Assembly (NCBI GenBank): GCA_022842165.1
Contig: JALHQC010000013.1
Coordinates: 1 to 64,000, forward strand
DNA from: a bacterium
GTDB taxonomy: Bacteria; Pseudomonadota; Alphaproteobacteria; Rhizobiales; Aestuariivirgaceae
DNA length: 64,000 nt
Direction: 5' to 3'
The translations under genes and the position numbers were made by a program. The notes below the pieces were generated by a model. The model had not been told where the DNA came from and did no database searches. It was given only the letters and a program-made list of their open reading frames with translations. Shown one piece after another: positions 28,635 through 38,871 of the stretch (the stretch's first letter is position 1; each line of letters starts with the position of its first letter).

Positions 28635-28800
28635 TTGTCCTCGCCCCCTGATAAGGGGGAGAGGAAAGGGGCCCGCCGCGCGAGCGGTGGGATAGGAGAG
28701 GGGCACCCGGACTTTGCCTCAGAAAGGGCCCGGTTGCCCCTCTCTTCCCCCAACTGCGTTGGGTCCCCTTTCTCTCCCCGCTCACGCGGGGCGAGAACAA
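28635..28800. repeat. Dispersed palindromic repeat, type A inverted pair
   Basis: Two copies of the type A unit face each other around a 16-base spacer: one reads TGTCCTCGCCCC...GGGGCACCCGG and the other CCGGTTGCCCCTCTC...GGGGCGAGAACA. Each unit contains its own short hairpins (for example CCCCGCTCACGCGGGG). Similar units occur at 30486-30560, 39625-39699 and 46301-46463, with a partial one at 29180-29210. Confidence 0.8.
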
Positions 28801-28861
28801 TAGGCATGCGTCCGCCTTTGCGAGGGCGACATTGAGTCCCTCAGAAGTGGTGGGAGGCGCG

Positions 28862-29055
28862 GGCGCTGCCCGGCGCTTGGATAGCTGATCCCTTGTGGGG
28901 AACCAGCGGTAATGTAGCGCCTGGCAGCGCCCGTGATGCCGGCAGGGCTTTCCGCCGGGTGTGTGTTCTTCGCGGCGGAGAAGACCCGCCCCTAGCCATT
29001 GAAGGCGCTTGGACCTTAGTATCCAAGGGTCACACACGAAGCCCCCGGGAACTGA
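28862..29055 (+). ncRNA. ssrS: 6S RNA, regulator of RNA polymerase
   Basis: No protein is encoded here, but the sequence matches the 6S RNA plan. GATCCCTTGTGGGGAACC corresponds to the 5' bubble side, AATGTAGCGCC to the E. coli AAUGUGGCGCU block, and GAGAAGACC to GAGAAGCC at the apical stem. The small 3' bubble hairpin cgcTTGGAccttagtaTCCAAggg corresponds to CCUUGAACCAAGGGUUCAAGGGU. The apical hairpin TCCGCCG/CGGCGGA and a closing stem CCCGG.GCTT/AAGC..CCGGG fold as expected. Length is about 190 bases; ends are estimated from the closing stem. Confidence 0.78.
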
Positions 29056-29336
29056 TGGTACGTTGCCGCCAGTCCGCAGGCCTGCCGCTCCACCCGCCCT
29101 AGGCTCACCGTCATGAGCAGGACCCCGAGGGGTGGAGCGAGAGGACTATAGTCATACTAGGAATAAAATGTCAAGCCTCGTCCTCTCCCCGCTATCGCGG
29201 GGCGAGGACACCGCCGCAACCGCTTAGGCTTCACGCTGATATCGCCCATCACCCTTCAATCGAAATCATCAGTCACGCAGGAGAGAATACAGAACATCAC
29301 CATACATGCTTTACCTGCGCGAGGTTCGACAGTAGC
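29056..29336. other. Intergenic region after 6S RNA
   Basis: It holds an inverted repeat CGCTCCACCC (about 29086) and GGGTGGAGCG (about 29134), which could end the 6S transcript, and a partial type A repeat at 29180-29210. Otherwise no gene or motif was seen. Confidence 0.4.
29180..29210. repeat. Dispersed repeat type A, terminal fragment
   Basis: Only the outer hairpin end of the unit is present (GTCCTCTCCCCGCTATCGCGGGGCGAGGACA), itself a near-perfect palindrome. It is identical over most of its length to the end of the copy at 30486-30560. Confidence 0.7.
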
Positions 29337-30209
29337 GTGCTGTTGCTTTGCGAAGGCAAGCAGGCACAGGGAGGACTTATCATTAAGGCGAGAAGGTTAT
29401 CTGCCGGCAGTACGCTTGGGCTTTCGAGCGCAGTTCTCGTATCGCTACTTGTCTCACTTCCAGCACTTCTGACCGCCTACGCCATACCCGGTCTGGCAAC
29501 TGCTGCGCTCTTTTTTACCGATGCATGGCTCGCCGCACAGATCAGCGCGCCCGACTTCCTCCCGAACTGGTTATTTCAAGTCGCTCTGTCCGTTTTCGCT
29601 GCCGCTGCTCTCGTGCCTTTGATCCGGCATCATGCCTTGGGCGAAGATGTGAACGCCCTGCCGAAAACTTCCTTGTGGAAAGCCATCCTGTGGGTGGCGC
29701 TGCTGCATTACGCGGCATGGATGCTGCTTGGAAATGTTGTGGGCGCTAACGCCATTTATGACGTCTTCCTGCAATCACGGTACTATGATGAGATGGAAAT
29801 GGATGCCCTTCCTTGGATTCGGGCAGCCGCAAACGTCATTTCGTTTGGTTTGAGCGTGCTTCTGGTCGCGCTCATCTATCCACTGATCGGACTTTCCGCG
29901 ATCCGGAAGCGCCTTGAGCCATGGACAGTGCTTTCCTGGCAAAGACAGAGTTTTGCAGGGATTCTTTCGGCCACCGCCATCTTGAGTGCTGCATTTGCGA
30001 TGATTGAAGTTCTTTACTGGCAGGCACTCCACCCGCTTACTCCGGATGATCTGTGGCACACTCCGACGCTTGCCGCAAACTTCAACGGTCGCCATGTGTT
30101 TTTGCAGGAATTACTGGCGTTTCCACTCGATTTCCTGAGGACAGCGGTTTCTGCAATTGCGATCGCCAAACTTGTGAATGGCCTCGGAATTGACCGGCAA
30201 GTTTCTTGA
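29337..30209 (+). CDS. Hypothetical multi-pass membrane protein
   Basis: I do not recognise this 290-residue protein. Hydrophobic segments are visible at about 27-48, 50-70, 80-98, 115-135, 160-185, 205-228 and 258-276, so it is probably an inner-membrane protein with six or seven helices. A soluble stretch around 140-155 (DVFLQSRYYDEMEMD) and one around 228-255 (QALHPLTPDDLWHTP) lie between helices. The GTG at 29337 has no ribosome site. GGGAGG at 29369 would suit a start just before IKARRLSAGS, but only an ATT codon is available there. Confidence 0.6.
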   Translation: MLLLCEGKQAQGGLIIKARRLSAGSTLGLSSAVLVSLLVSLPALLTAYAIPGLATAALFFTDAWLAAQISAPDFLPNWLFQVALSVFAAAALVPLIRHHALGEDVNALPKTSLWKAILWVALLHYAAWMLLGNVVGANAIYDVFLQSRYYDEMEMDALPWIRAAANVISFGLSVLLVALIYPLIGLSAIRKRLEPWTVLSWQRQSFAGILSATAILSAAFAMIEVLYWQALHPLTPDDLWHTPTLAANFNGRHVFLQELLAFPLDFLRTAVSAIAIAKLVNGLGIDRQVS

Positions 30210-30216
30210 CGGGTTT

Positions 30217-30417
30217 CTACCTCAACCTTCTCGGCTTCACCGGCGCCGCATTGAGCGGGTCTTCCGGCCAGGCGTGCTTGGGGTATCGCCCTCGCATGTC
30301 GGAGCGCACCGAGGGATAACCGTTGGTCCAGAAGGTTTCGAGCGACTGGGTGACGGCGAGCGGGCGGAAGACGGGAGACAAGAGCTCGATGCGCAAGGGG
30401 CGATCCGCCTTCTCCAC
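30217..30417 (-). pseudogene. Duplicated 3' fragment of hrpB
   Basis: The frame translates to about 62 residues closely matching the C-terminus of HrpB (LRIELLSP..RPLAVTQSLETFWTNGYPSVRSD... to PRRLR and a stop codon). The DNA matches the start of the minus-strand hrpB 3' end (31126-31310) at better than nine in ten bases over the first 165 positions, then fades. The rest of the helicase is missing, so this is a truncated relic, one arm of a direct repeat flanking the nucleotidyltransferase gene. Confidence 0.85.
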
Positions 30418-30485
30418 TCCGCAAGTTGGAAGAAGGTGCCGATAGGCGGATAAGGGTTATATCCCGGCTCAAATCTAGGCAAAGC

Positions 30486-30560
30486 TCGGTTGCCCCTCTC
30501 CTATCCCACCGCTGAAGCGGCGGGCCCCTTTCCTCTCCCCGCTATCGCGGGGCGAGGACA
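30486..30560. repeat. Dispersed palindromic repeat, type A single unit
   Basis: The unit reads CGGTTGCCCCTCTCCTATCC... to GGGGCGAGGACA and contains two internal hairpins (CCCACCGCTGAAGCGGCGGG and CCCCGCTATCGCGGGG). It lies just downstream of the nucleotidyltransferase stop codon and may serve as its terminator. Confidence 0.8.
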
Positions 30561-30567
30561 TTAATAG

Positions 30568-31119
30568 TCACTCTATGATCCTGAGCCACGGCCAGCGCGC
30601 CTTGTATTGCTCGGCTTTGGCACGATACTGAGCGGGTCGCGGAAGCAGCTTACTGATGCGGAGGATTCCCGCAGTGAGATCGCCATAGCCATCAGGCGCA
30701 AAAACATCTCGCGTGGAGACATCGATCCCGATGCAGGTGCAGCGGACCAGATAGCGCGCAATGCCATCGCATGACGAAAACAGCTGGGGATAATCCGCAC
30801 CAAAGCGCCGCTTGTACCAGAGATGCACACGCGCCTGATTCTTCACCTCAACCGGAATTCCAAGCTGCTCGGCAATTGGCGCCACACGGCGGATAACCGC
30901 GTCTTCCGCTTCCCACGACACATCCTCATCGAAATAGAAGACGTCGTAGTCCTTGATGTTTTCAGCGGGCGGACGATCCGAGAGCACGTTCCACACGGTT
31001 TGAAAGAGACATCCGGCCGTAAGGTAGCATTGGTTGAGCCGAAGTTCCGCCAGACGGCCCATGAGGGCGGCATTGGCCGGATTGCGGCTGACGACATCGC
31101 GAAACTGGACATCATCCAT
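30568..31119 (-). CDS. Nucleotidyltransferase family protein (NTP_transf_6 type)
   Basis: Cytoplasmic protein of 183 residues. The pattern LTAGCLFQTVWNVLSDRPPAENIKDYDVFYFDED is the core of the family, where the acidic cluster KDYDVFYFD would bind metal. The later part (NQARVHLWYKRRFGADYPQLFSSCDGIARYLVRCTCIGI) is also typical. The reaction is not established for the family. The ATG at 31119 lies 5 bases after the hrpB stop, but the gene sits inside a hrpB-tail direct repeat, which suggests insertion at the 3' end of hrpB. Confidence 0.82.
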   Translation of the reverse strand: MDDVQFRDVVSRNPANAALMGRLAELRLNQCYLTAGCLFQTVWNVLSDRPPAENIKDYDVFYFDEDVSWEAEDAVIRRVAPIAEQLGIPVEVKNQARVHLWYKRRFGADYPQLFSSCDGIARYLVRCTCIGIDVSTRDVFAPDGYGDLTAGILRISKLLPRPAQYRAKAEQYKARWPWLRIIE

Positions 31120-31124
31120 GCTGC

Positions 31125-33557
31125 TTACCTCAACCTTCTCGGCTTCGCCGGCGCCGCATTGAGCGGGTCTTCCGGCCAGGCGTGCTTGGGGTATCGCCCT
31201 CGCATGTCGGAGCGGACGGAGGGGTAGCCGTTGGTCCAGAAGGTTTCGAGCGACTGGGTGACGGCGAGCGGGCGGCCGGCAGGAGACAGAAGCTCGATGC
31301 GTAACGGACTGCGGCCTTCGGCGATGGCCGGCGTTCTGGCGAGGCCGAACATTTCCTGCAGGCGCACGCGCAGTACGGGATCGCCTTCGGTTTCATAATC
31401 GATGCGGATGTCGGCACCCGAGGGCACCTCGATACGGACGGGCGCGAGCCGGTCCATCCGGCGGGAAAGCTCATGCGGGATCATGGCCTGCAGGATCTGG
31501 TGCATGTCCAGCCGGTCGAGATGGGCCTTGCGGCTTACTCCGGCGAGATAGGGGGTGAGCCAGTCCTCCAGCGATGCCAGCAGCGCCTCGTCCGACAGGT
31601 CAGGCCAGCCATCATCCGGAAACAGGCGGCGGATGAACATGGCGCGCGAGCGGAGCGCCTTGGCGCCCTCGCTCCACGGCAGCGAGCTGAGACCCATCTC
31701 ACGCACGCCTTCCGTCATCGCCTGCGCGATCATCTCGGGGTTGGCATTGGTGGAGGGCCGCTCCTCCAGCACCAGCGCACCGAGGCGGCGGGATTTCGTG
31801 GCGCTCACGGCTTTTGCACGGCTGTCCCAGAACACGCCGTCTTTCGTTTCGATCTGCTCACCGAAATGATCTACGATCTCTCTGAATGACAGGGGAGCGG
31901 CGAGGAAGATCTTCTGGTCGCCCGATGCGCCGTCGGTGGTCGCCACGGCGAGATAATCCTCGCGCATCAGGGCATCGTGTTCGGGCAGGATGGCGCCGCC
32001 GCCGCCCGACAGGCGGTAGCGCCGGTCGCCCCCGCGCCGCTGGGCGATACGATCCGGGAATGCGAAGGCGACGAGCACGCCCGCTGAAAACTCCGATGCG
32101 CCTTCCTTTATGTTGGAAATCTGCCGGATCTGCTTCGCCGACTGGCGGATGCGATCGCGCGCGCCGCCCCTGATCTGGGCGAGCCGCGCCGTGATGTCTG
32201 CCCCCACATCGCGCGGCAACCCATCGCGCTCCGACAGCATGGCGGCGAGATCGGCGGCAAGCGCACTGTTGCCCTTTGCCACCATATGGGCAAGGCGCGG
32301 ATGGAGCGGCAGCCGCACCATCTGCTTTCCCATCGCCGTGATGCGGCCTTGCCTGTCGATGGCCTCGAGCCGCCGCAGCAGGTCCTGCGCCTGCGCATAG
32401 GGCGCAGCGGGCGGCGGATCGAGCCAGGGCAGCGACTTCGGATCATCGACGCCCCATGCCGCAAGTTCCAGCACCAATGGAGCGAGATCGGCGACGAAGA
32501 TTTCCGGTTCGTCATGGGGTTTCAGCGCGCGGGTTTCCGCTTCAGGCCAGAGGCGGTAGCACACGCCCGGACCCAAGCGGCCCGCGCGGCCCCGGCGCTG
32601 GTCCGCCGAGGCGAGCGACACGCGGATGGTTTCGAGCGCCGTCATGCCCGATGCCGGATCAAAGCGGGGGCTGCGCTTGAAGCCCGTATCGATGACGGCG
32701 CCGATGCCATCGATCGTCAGACTGGTTTCGGCGATCGTTGTGGCGAGAACGATCTTGCGCTCACCCGGCGGCGACTGGCGGATGGCGCTGTCCTGCTCAG
32801 CGAAACTCATCGCGCCATAGAGTGGGCGGACAGCCGTTCCCTTCGGCAGGCCCGCTGACACGAGCATGTCCTCCGTGCGGCGGATTTCCGCTTCGCCCGG
32901 AAGGAAGACGAGGATGCTCTTGTCAGTCTCGTGCAGCGCTTGGGTAACAGCGCGTGTGGCGTCTGCCGAGATCGTCTGGCGCTGGGCCTTGTCGAGATAG
33001 CGCGTTTCGACGGGAAAGACGCGGCCCGGCGCATCGATGACGGGGGCTTGCCCCAGATGTGCGGAAACCCGCGCCGCATCGAGCGTGGCCGACATCACGA
33101 GGATTCTGAGATCGTCGCGAAGCCCGCGCTGGATATCGAGCGTCATGGCAAGGCCCAAGTCGCCATCGAGCGAGCGCTCATGGAATTCATCGAAGATGAC
33201 GAGGCCGGTGCCTGTGAGTTCCGGATCGGTTTGCAGGCGGCGCGTGAGGATGCCTTCGGTGACGACCTCGATCCGCGTGCGCGCCGATACCTTGCGGTCG
33301 AGCCGCACGGCATAGCCGACCGTGCCGCCGATCTCGTCGCCAATGGTTTCCGCCATCCGGTGCGCGGCATTGCGCGCGGCGAGGCGGCGCGGCTCCAGCA
33401 TCACGATCTTGCTGCCCTTGAGCCAAGGCGCATCCAAGAGCTTCAGCGGCACGCGCGTCGTCTTGCCGGCACCAGGCTCCGCCACCAGCAAGGCGCAGGG
33501 ACCGTTTTCCAGCGCCTGCGAGAGGCGGGGAATGATGGTATCGACGGGGAATTCCAT
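31125..33557 (-). CDS. hrpB: ATP-dependent RNA helicase HrpB
   Basis: DExH-box helicase of 810 residues. Walker A AEPGAGKT is at 26-33, the DEFH box at 123-126 (variant of DEAH), SAT in VMSATLDA, and the motif VI region QRRGRAGRLGPG is intact. C-terminal HrpB domain features include LPWSEGAKALRSR and the tail duplicated at 30217-30417. The role in RNA metabolism is not well defined in this group. It is monocistronic or leads into the nucleotidyltransferase gene 5 bases downstream. Confidence 0.93.
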   Translation of the reverse strand: MEFPVDTIIPRLSQALENGPCALLVAEPGAGKTTRVPLKLLDAPWLKGSKIVMLEPRRLAARNAAHRMAETIGDEIGGTVGYAVRLDRKVSARTRIEVVTEGILTRRLQTDPELTGTGLVIFDEFHERSLDGDLGLAMTLDIQRGLRDDLRILVMSATLDAARVSAHLGQAPVIDAPGRVFPVETRYLDKAQRQTISADATRAVTQALHETDKSILVFLPGEAEIRRTEDMLVSAGLPKGTAVRPLYGAMSFAEQDSAIRQSPPGERKIVLATTIAETSLTIDGIGAVIDTGFKRSPRFDPASGMTALETIRVSLASADQRRGRAGRLGPGVCYRLWPEAETRALKPHDEPEIFVADLAPLVLELAAWGVDDPKSLPWLDPPPAAPYAQAQDLLRRLEAIDRQGRITAMGKQMVRLPLHPRLAHMVAKGNSALAADLAAMLSERDGLPRDVGADITARLAQIRGGARDRIRQSAKQIRQISNIKEGASEFSAGVLVAFAFPDRIAQRRGGDRRYRLSGGGGAILPEHDALMREDYLAVATTDGASGDQKIFLAAPLSFREIVDHFGEQIETKDGVFWDSRAKAVSATKSRRLGALVLEERPSTNANPEMIAQAMTEGVREMGLSSLPWSEGAKALRSRAMFIRRLFPDDGWPDLSDEALLASLEDWLTPYLAGVSRKAHLDRLDMHQILQAMIPHELSRRMDRLAPVRIEVPSGADIRIDYETEGDPVLRVRLQEMFGLARTPAIAEGRSPLRIELLSPAGRPLAVTQSLETFWTNGYPSVRSDMRGRYPKHAWPEDPLNAAPAKPRRLR

Positions 33558-33603
33558 ACGCCGCTCGATAGCGGAAGTGAGACCGGAGAGGAAGCGCGAC
33601 AGG

Positions 33604-33705
33604 CCCCACCCGTCAGTTGCTGTGCAACTGACACCCTCCCCGCTTCGCGCGGAGGGATGCGCTCATCCTTCCCCGGGGGGCACGCGTGACGGATGGGGAG
33701 CTACG
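33604..33705. repeat. GC-rich palindromic repeat between hrpB and the fructokinase gene
   Basis: CCCCACCCGTCAGTTGC / GCAACTGAC and further arms ending GTGACGGATGGGG form nested inverted repeats that run to the 3' end of the fructokinase gene. The outline CCCC-ACCCGTCA...TGACGGATGGGG suggests another repeat family of this genome; only this copy was seen in the window. Confidence 0.55.
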
Positions 33706-34624
33706 CCAGTTCCTTCGCCCATGGCGGATCGGCACCGGGGCGCGACACGGTGACGGCAGCGGCCTTGGCTGCGAAGGCGAGTGCGGCCGCGAGATTGTCC
33801 TGCGAGATCGTGGCCAGCTTCTTCTTGTCGAGAAGCCTTGCCCTGGTCAGCGCGGCGAGGAGGCCGGCGGTGAAAGTGTCACCGGCGCCGACCGTATCGG
33901 CGACCTTCACCTTCACGGCCTTCTGGGCAATCGAGAAATCCTTCGTGAAGGCCTCGACGCCAGCGCCGCCCTTGGTGACGACGACAATCTTCGCGCCCGA
34001 CTTCAGCCATTTCTTCGCGAGGCCGGCGTATTCGTTCTTGCCCGTCATCCACATGACATCTTCGTCCGAAATCTTGACGATGTCGGCCATCGCGATCATG
34101 CGCGACAGGCGGGAAAGATGGGCGCGGCGGTTCTTGATCTGGCCGGGGCGGATATTGGGATCGAGCGAAATGACGCGTGACTTCGCTTCGCGCTTCATCA
34201 GCGCTTCGAGCGTCGAGCCGCCGGGTTCGGGGATCAGGCTGATGGAGCCGAAGTGCAGCGCCTTCACCTTCGCGTCCAGCTTGGGCCAATCTTTCTTCGT
34301 CAGCATGCGGCCGGCGGAATTGTCGTCGAAGAAGGAATAGCGCGCATGGCCGCCGTTAAGTTTCACGAAGGCGAGCGTCGACGGCTTGTCCCAGACCTTC
34401 ACGTATCTGAGGTCAACCTTGCTGGCAGCGAGCCCATCGCGCAGCATGTCGCCGAAGAAGTCGGTGGAAAGCCCGTTGAAAAAACCGGTGCTGACGCCGA
34501 GCCGTCCGAGAGCGATCGCCGTATTGTAGACCGACCCGCCGCAAAAGGGCTGATAGGCGGCAGCCCCCTCCACCGTTTTGCGGGGCAGAAAATCGATCAG
34601 CGCCTCGCCGCAGCACACAATCAT
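33701..34624 (-). CDS. frk: PfkB-family carbohydrate kinase, probable fructokinase
   Basis: Cytoplasmic sugar kinase of 307 residues. The first PfkB motif is GGSVYNTAIALGRLG and the second is DTVGAGDTFTAGLL, which contains the catalytic Asp. The closest pattern I recognise is the fructokinase of rhizobia, making fructose 6-phosphate. It diverges from the zwf-pgl-edd-eda operon (157 bases apart), so fructose phosphorylation and the Entner-Doudoroff route may share control. Sugar specificity is inferred. Confidence 0.85.
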   Translation of the reverse strand: MIVCCGEALIDFLPRKTVEGAAAYQPFCGGSVYNTAIALGRLGVSTGFFNGLSTDFFGDMLRDGLAASKVDLRYVKVWDKPSTLAFVKLNGGHARYSFFDDNSAGRMLTKKDWPKLDAKVKALHFGSISLIPEPGGSTLEALMKREAKSRVISLDPNIRPGQIKNRRAHLSRLSRMIAMADIVKISDEDVMWMTGKNEYAGLAKKWLKSGAKIVVVTKGGAGVEAFTKDFSIAQKAVKVKVADTVGAGDTFTAGLLAALTRARLLDKKKLATISQDNLAAALAFAAKAAAVTVSRPGADPPWAKELA

Positions 34625-34697
34625 GTGATCCTCCCAACCGTCTGATTTTTAAGCATTCATGCCGTAGAAACCGGAGAAAATCAATAAATCACTTGCC

Positions 34698-34745
34698 TTG
34701 ACATATCTCCGTATTAATTGACTCCATACTCAAACACGCTATCTG
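34698..34745 (+). promoter_or_regulatory. Possible promoter/operator region for zwf
   Basis: In the AT-rich frk-zwf intergenic region, TTGACT (34718-34723) and TATCTG (34740-34745) are 16 bases apart, and TTGACA occurs at 34698. The short direct repeat CTCCGTA/CTCCATA 17 bases apart could bind a regulator. No known consensus fits well. Confidence 0.25.
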
Positions 34746-34781
34746 AGCGGCGTACATCAAAAACCATCGAAAAGACACTCA

Positions 34782-36263
34782 ATGACACCCCGCATCATTC
34801 CCGTGGAGCTCTTCGACATCGTCGTGTTCGGCGCCACGGGAGATCTGTCGCAGCGCAAGCTGCTGCCTGCCCTCTTCCACCGCGACCTGCAGGGCCAGAT
34901 CCCGCCGGGGGCGCGGATCATCGGCTCGTCGCGCCGGGCGATGACCGATGCCGAGTTCCGGGCCTTCGCCAAGGCCTCCGTCGAGGCGCATGTGCCGGTG
35001 ACCGAGCGGCCGGACGACGTGATGGCCCGCTTCCTGGAACGGTTGAGCTATGTCGCCGCCGAAGCCTCGAAGGAGGACGGCTGGAAGGACCTCGAGAAAG
35101 TACTGGCGGAAGGCGCGGACCGCATCCGCGTGCATTATCTGGCGGTGGGCCCCGATCTCTTCGGCCCGATCTGCGAGAAGCTCGGCAGCCACAATCTGGT
35201 GACGCCGCTTACGCGTGTGGTGGTCGAGAAGCCGCTGGGAAAATCCGGCGCCTCGGCGCGCGCGCTGAATGCGTCGATCGGCAAGGTCTTCGCGGAACCG
35301 CAGATCTACCGGATCGATCACTATCTCGGCAAGGAAACCGTGCAGAACCTCATGGCGCTGCGTTTCGCCAATGCGCTGTTCGAGCCGGTCTGGAATTCAG
35401 GCCATGTCGACCATGTGCAGATCACCGTGGCCGAAACGCTGGGTGTGGAAGGCCGAGCGGGCTACTATGACACCGCGGGCGCGTTGCGTGACATGGTGCA
35501 GAACCACATGCTGCAGCTTCTGTGCCTCGTCGCCATGGAGCCGCCGACCTCGACCGCCGCGGACGCGCTGCGCGATGAGAAGCTGAAAGTTCTGAAGGCC
35601 CTGAAGCCCGTCACCGGCGATGCGGTGAACAATCTCTCCGTACGCGGACAATATCGCGCCGGTGCGGCGAACGGCGGCGCGGTGAAGGGCTATCTCGACG
35701 AGCTGGGCTCCGGCACCTCGACGACCGAAACCTTCGTGGCGCTCAAGGCCGAGATCGCCAACTGGCGCTGGGCCAATGTTCCCTTCTACCTCCGCACCGG
35801 CAAGCGGCTTCCCTCGCGCGTTTCCGAGATTGTCGTCACCTTCAAGCCCATTCCGCATTCGGTGTTCGATGGCTCCGCTGGCCCCATCGCGCCCAACCGC
35901 CTCGTCATCAGGCTGCAGCCGGACGAAGGCGTGAAGCTGTGGCTGATGATCAAGGACCCCGGCCCCGGCGGCATGCGGCTTTCCCATGTGCCGCTCGACA
36001 TGAGCTTCGCCGATGCCTTCGGCGTCAGGAACCCCGATGCCTATGAACGCCTGATCATGGATGTGGTGCGCGGCAGCCAGACGCTGTTCATGCGCCGCGA
36101 CGAGGTCGAGGCCGCATGGGACTGGATCGACCCCATTCTCGAATCCTGGGGCGCATCGAGCGAAACGCCGAAAGGCTACACATCGGGCACCTGGGGCCCA
36201 TCGGCTGCCGTGGCGCTGATCGAGCGCGATGGCCGCACCTGGTATGAGGATCAGGACATATGA
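34782..36263 (+). CDS. zwf: Glucose-6-phosphate 1-dehydrogenase
   Basis: Oxidises glucose 6-phosphate to 6-phosphogluconolactone with NADP(+) (some family members also use NAD(+)). The nucleotide-binding motif FGATGDLSQRKLLPAL is near residue 16, and the active-site signature RIDHYLGKE is at 177-185. Length 493 is standard. It opens the zwf-pgl-edd-eda run and overlaps pgl by ATGA at 36260-36263. An earlier short in-frame extension has no support; the ATG at 34782 fits the family N-terminus. Confidence 0.97.
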   Translation: MTPRIIPVELFDIVVFGATGDLSQRKLLPALFHRDLQGQIPPGARIIGSSRRAMTDAEFRAFAKASVEAHVPVTERPDDVMARFLERLSYVAAEASKEDGWKDLEKVLAEGADRIRVHYLAVGPDLFGPICEKLGSHNLVTPLTRVVVEKPLGKSGASARALNASIGKVFAEPQIYRIDHYLGKETVQNLMALRFANALFEPVWNSGHVDHVQITVAETLGVEGRAGYYDTAGALRDMVQNHMLQLLCLVAMEPPTSTAADALRDEKLKVLKALKPVTGDAVNNLSVRGQYRAGAANGGAVKGYLDELGSGTSTTETFVALKAEIANWRWANVPFYLRTGKRLPSRVSEIVVTFKPIPHSVFDGSAGPIAPNRLVIRLQPDEGVKLWLMIKDPGPGGMRLSHVPLDMSFADAFGVRNPDAYERLIMDVVRGSQTLFMRRDEVEAAWDWIDPILESWGASSETPKGYTSGTWGPSAAVALIERDGRTWYEDQDI

Positions 36264-36916
36264 TCGAAGCCGAGCGCGTTTTTGCCGCCCGCGAGGAACT
36301 GGCCGAGAACCTGGCCCGCGACGTGGCCGAGGAATTGATCCGCGTGATCGCCGCCAAGGGCAAGGCGACGCTTGCCGTCTCGGGCGGCACGACGCCGAAA
36401 CTGTTTTTCGAGAAGCTTTCCCGCATGGAGCTGCCATGGCACCGGGTGACGGTGACGCTGGTGGACGAGCGCCAGGTGCCGGAATCGAGCGAACGCTCCA
36501 ATGCCCGGCTGGTGCGCGAGACGCTTCTCAGGAACAAGGCCTCCGCAGCACTGTTCGTGCCGCTCTTCGACAATCCGCAGGCCGAGAAGGCAACGCCCTT
36601 CGATGTGGCGATCCTGGGGATGGGCAGCGACGGCCACACGGCATCGTTTTTCCCGGGCGGCGACCGGCTGGCCGAAGCGCTCGACAGTGACACGCCGAAA
36701 CGTCTGATCGAGATGAATGCGCCGGGGGCAGGCGAACCGCGCCTCACCTTCACGCTTCCCGTTCTCGAAGCCGCGGGCCGCCTCAAATTGCACATCGAAG
36801 GGGCCGACAAGAAATCCGTGCTCGACAAGGCGCTGGCCGCGGGCCCGGAGGAAGACATGCCGGTGCGCGCCGTGCTGCGGAGCGCAACGCCGGTGACGCT
36901 CTATTGGTGTCCCTGA
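36260..36916 (+). CDS. pgl: 6-phosphogluconolactonase
   Basis: Hydrolyses 6-phosphogluconolactone to 6-phosphogluconate. The 218-residue protein has the DevB/SOL-type motifs [13 protein letters not shown] (near 36-48), VDERQVP and [14 protein letters not shown]. It overlaps zwf by four bases and is followed by edd after 13 bases, so the three are co-transcribed. Confidence 0.95.
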   Translation: MIEAERVFAAREELAENLARDVAEELIRVIAAKGKATLAVSGGTTPKLFFEKLSRMELPWHRVTVTLVDERQVPESSERSNARLVRETLLRNKASAALFVPLFDNPQAEKATPFDVAILGMGSDGHTASFFPGGDRLAEALDSDTPKRLIEMNAPGAGEPRLTFTLPVLEAAGRLKLHIEGADKKSVLDKALAAGPEEDMPVRAVLRSATPVTLYWCP

Positions 36917-36929
36917 TCTGGAGGCTGCG

Positions 36930-38744
<1,815 letters not shown>

Positions 38745-38751
38745 CCTTTTG

Positions 38752-38858
38752 GTTCCTCATTCCCCCTCCCCCTTGTGGGGGGGGCGGGGGGGGGGGTCCG
38801 CGAGGTCCACTGCCAGCCATCCCCCACCCCAACCCCTCCCCACGAGGGGGAGGGGCTT
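38752..38858. repeat. GC-rich palindromic repeat with G8-C-G11 run, between edd and eda
   Basis: The arms CCCCCTCCCCCTTGTGGGGGG and CCCCTCCCCACGAGGGGGAGGGG flank a spacer (CGCGAGGTCCACTGCCAGCC). The left arm contains eight G, one C and eleven G at 38777-38796. The run could form a G-quadruplex or slip in replication. The repeat lies inside an operon, 13 bases before the eda ribosome site. Confidence 0.75.
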
Positions 38859-38871
38859 TCAGGAGTTGCAC

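Noticed and set aside
28564-29102. Several short open frames (61-157 codons) on both strands between lepA and the membrane protein gene.
   Set aside because: They cover palindromic repeats and the 6S RNA; translations are low in complexity and match no family.
38749-38871. An N-terminal extension of eda.
   Set aside because: It would translate a palindromic repeat and a G-run; the ATG at 38872 has a good ribosome site and family-like start.
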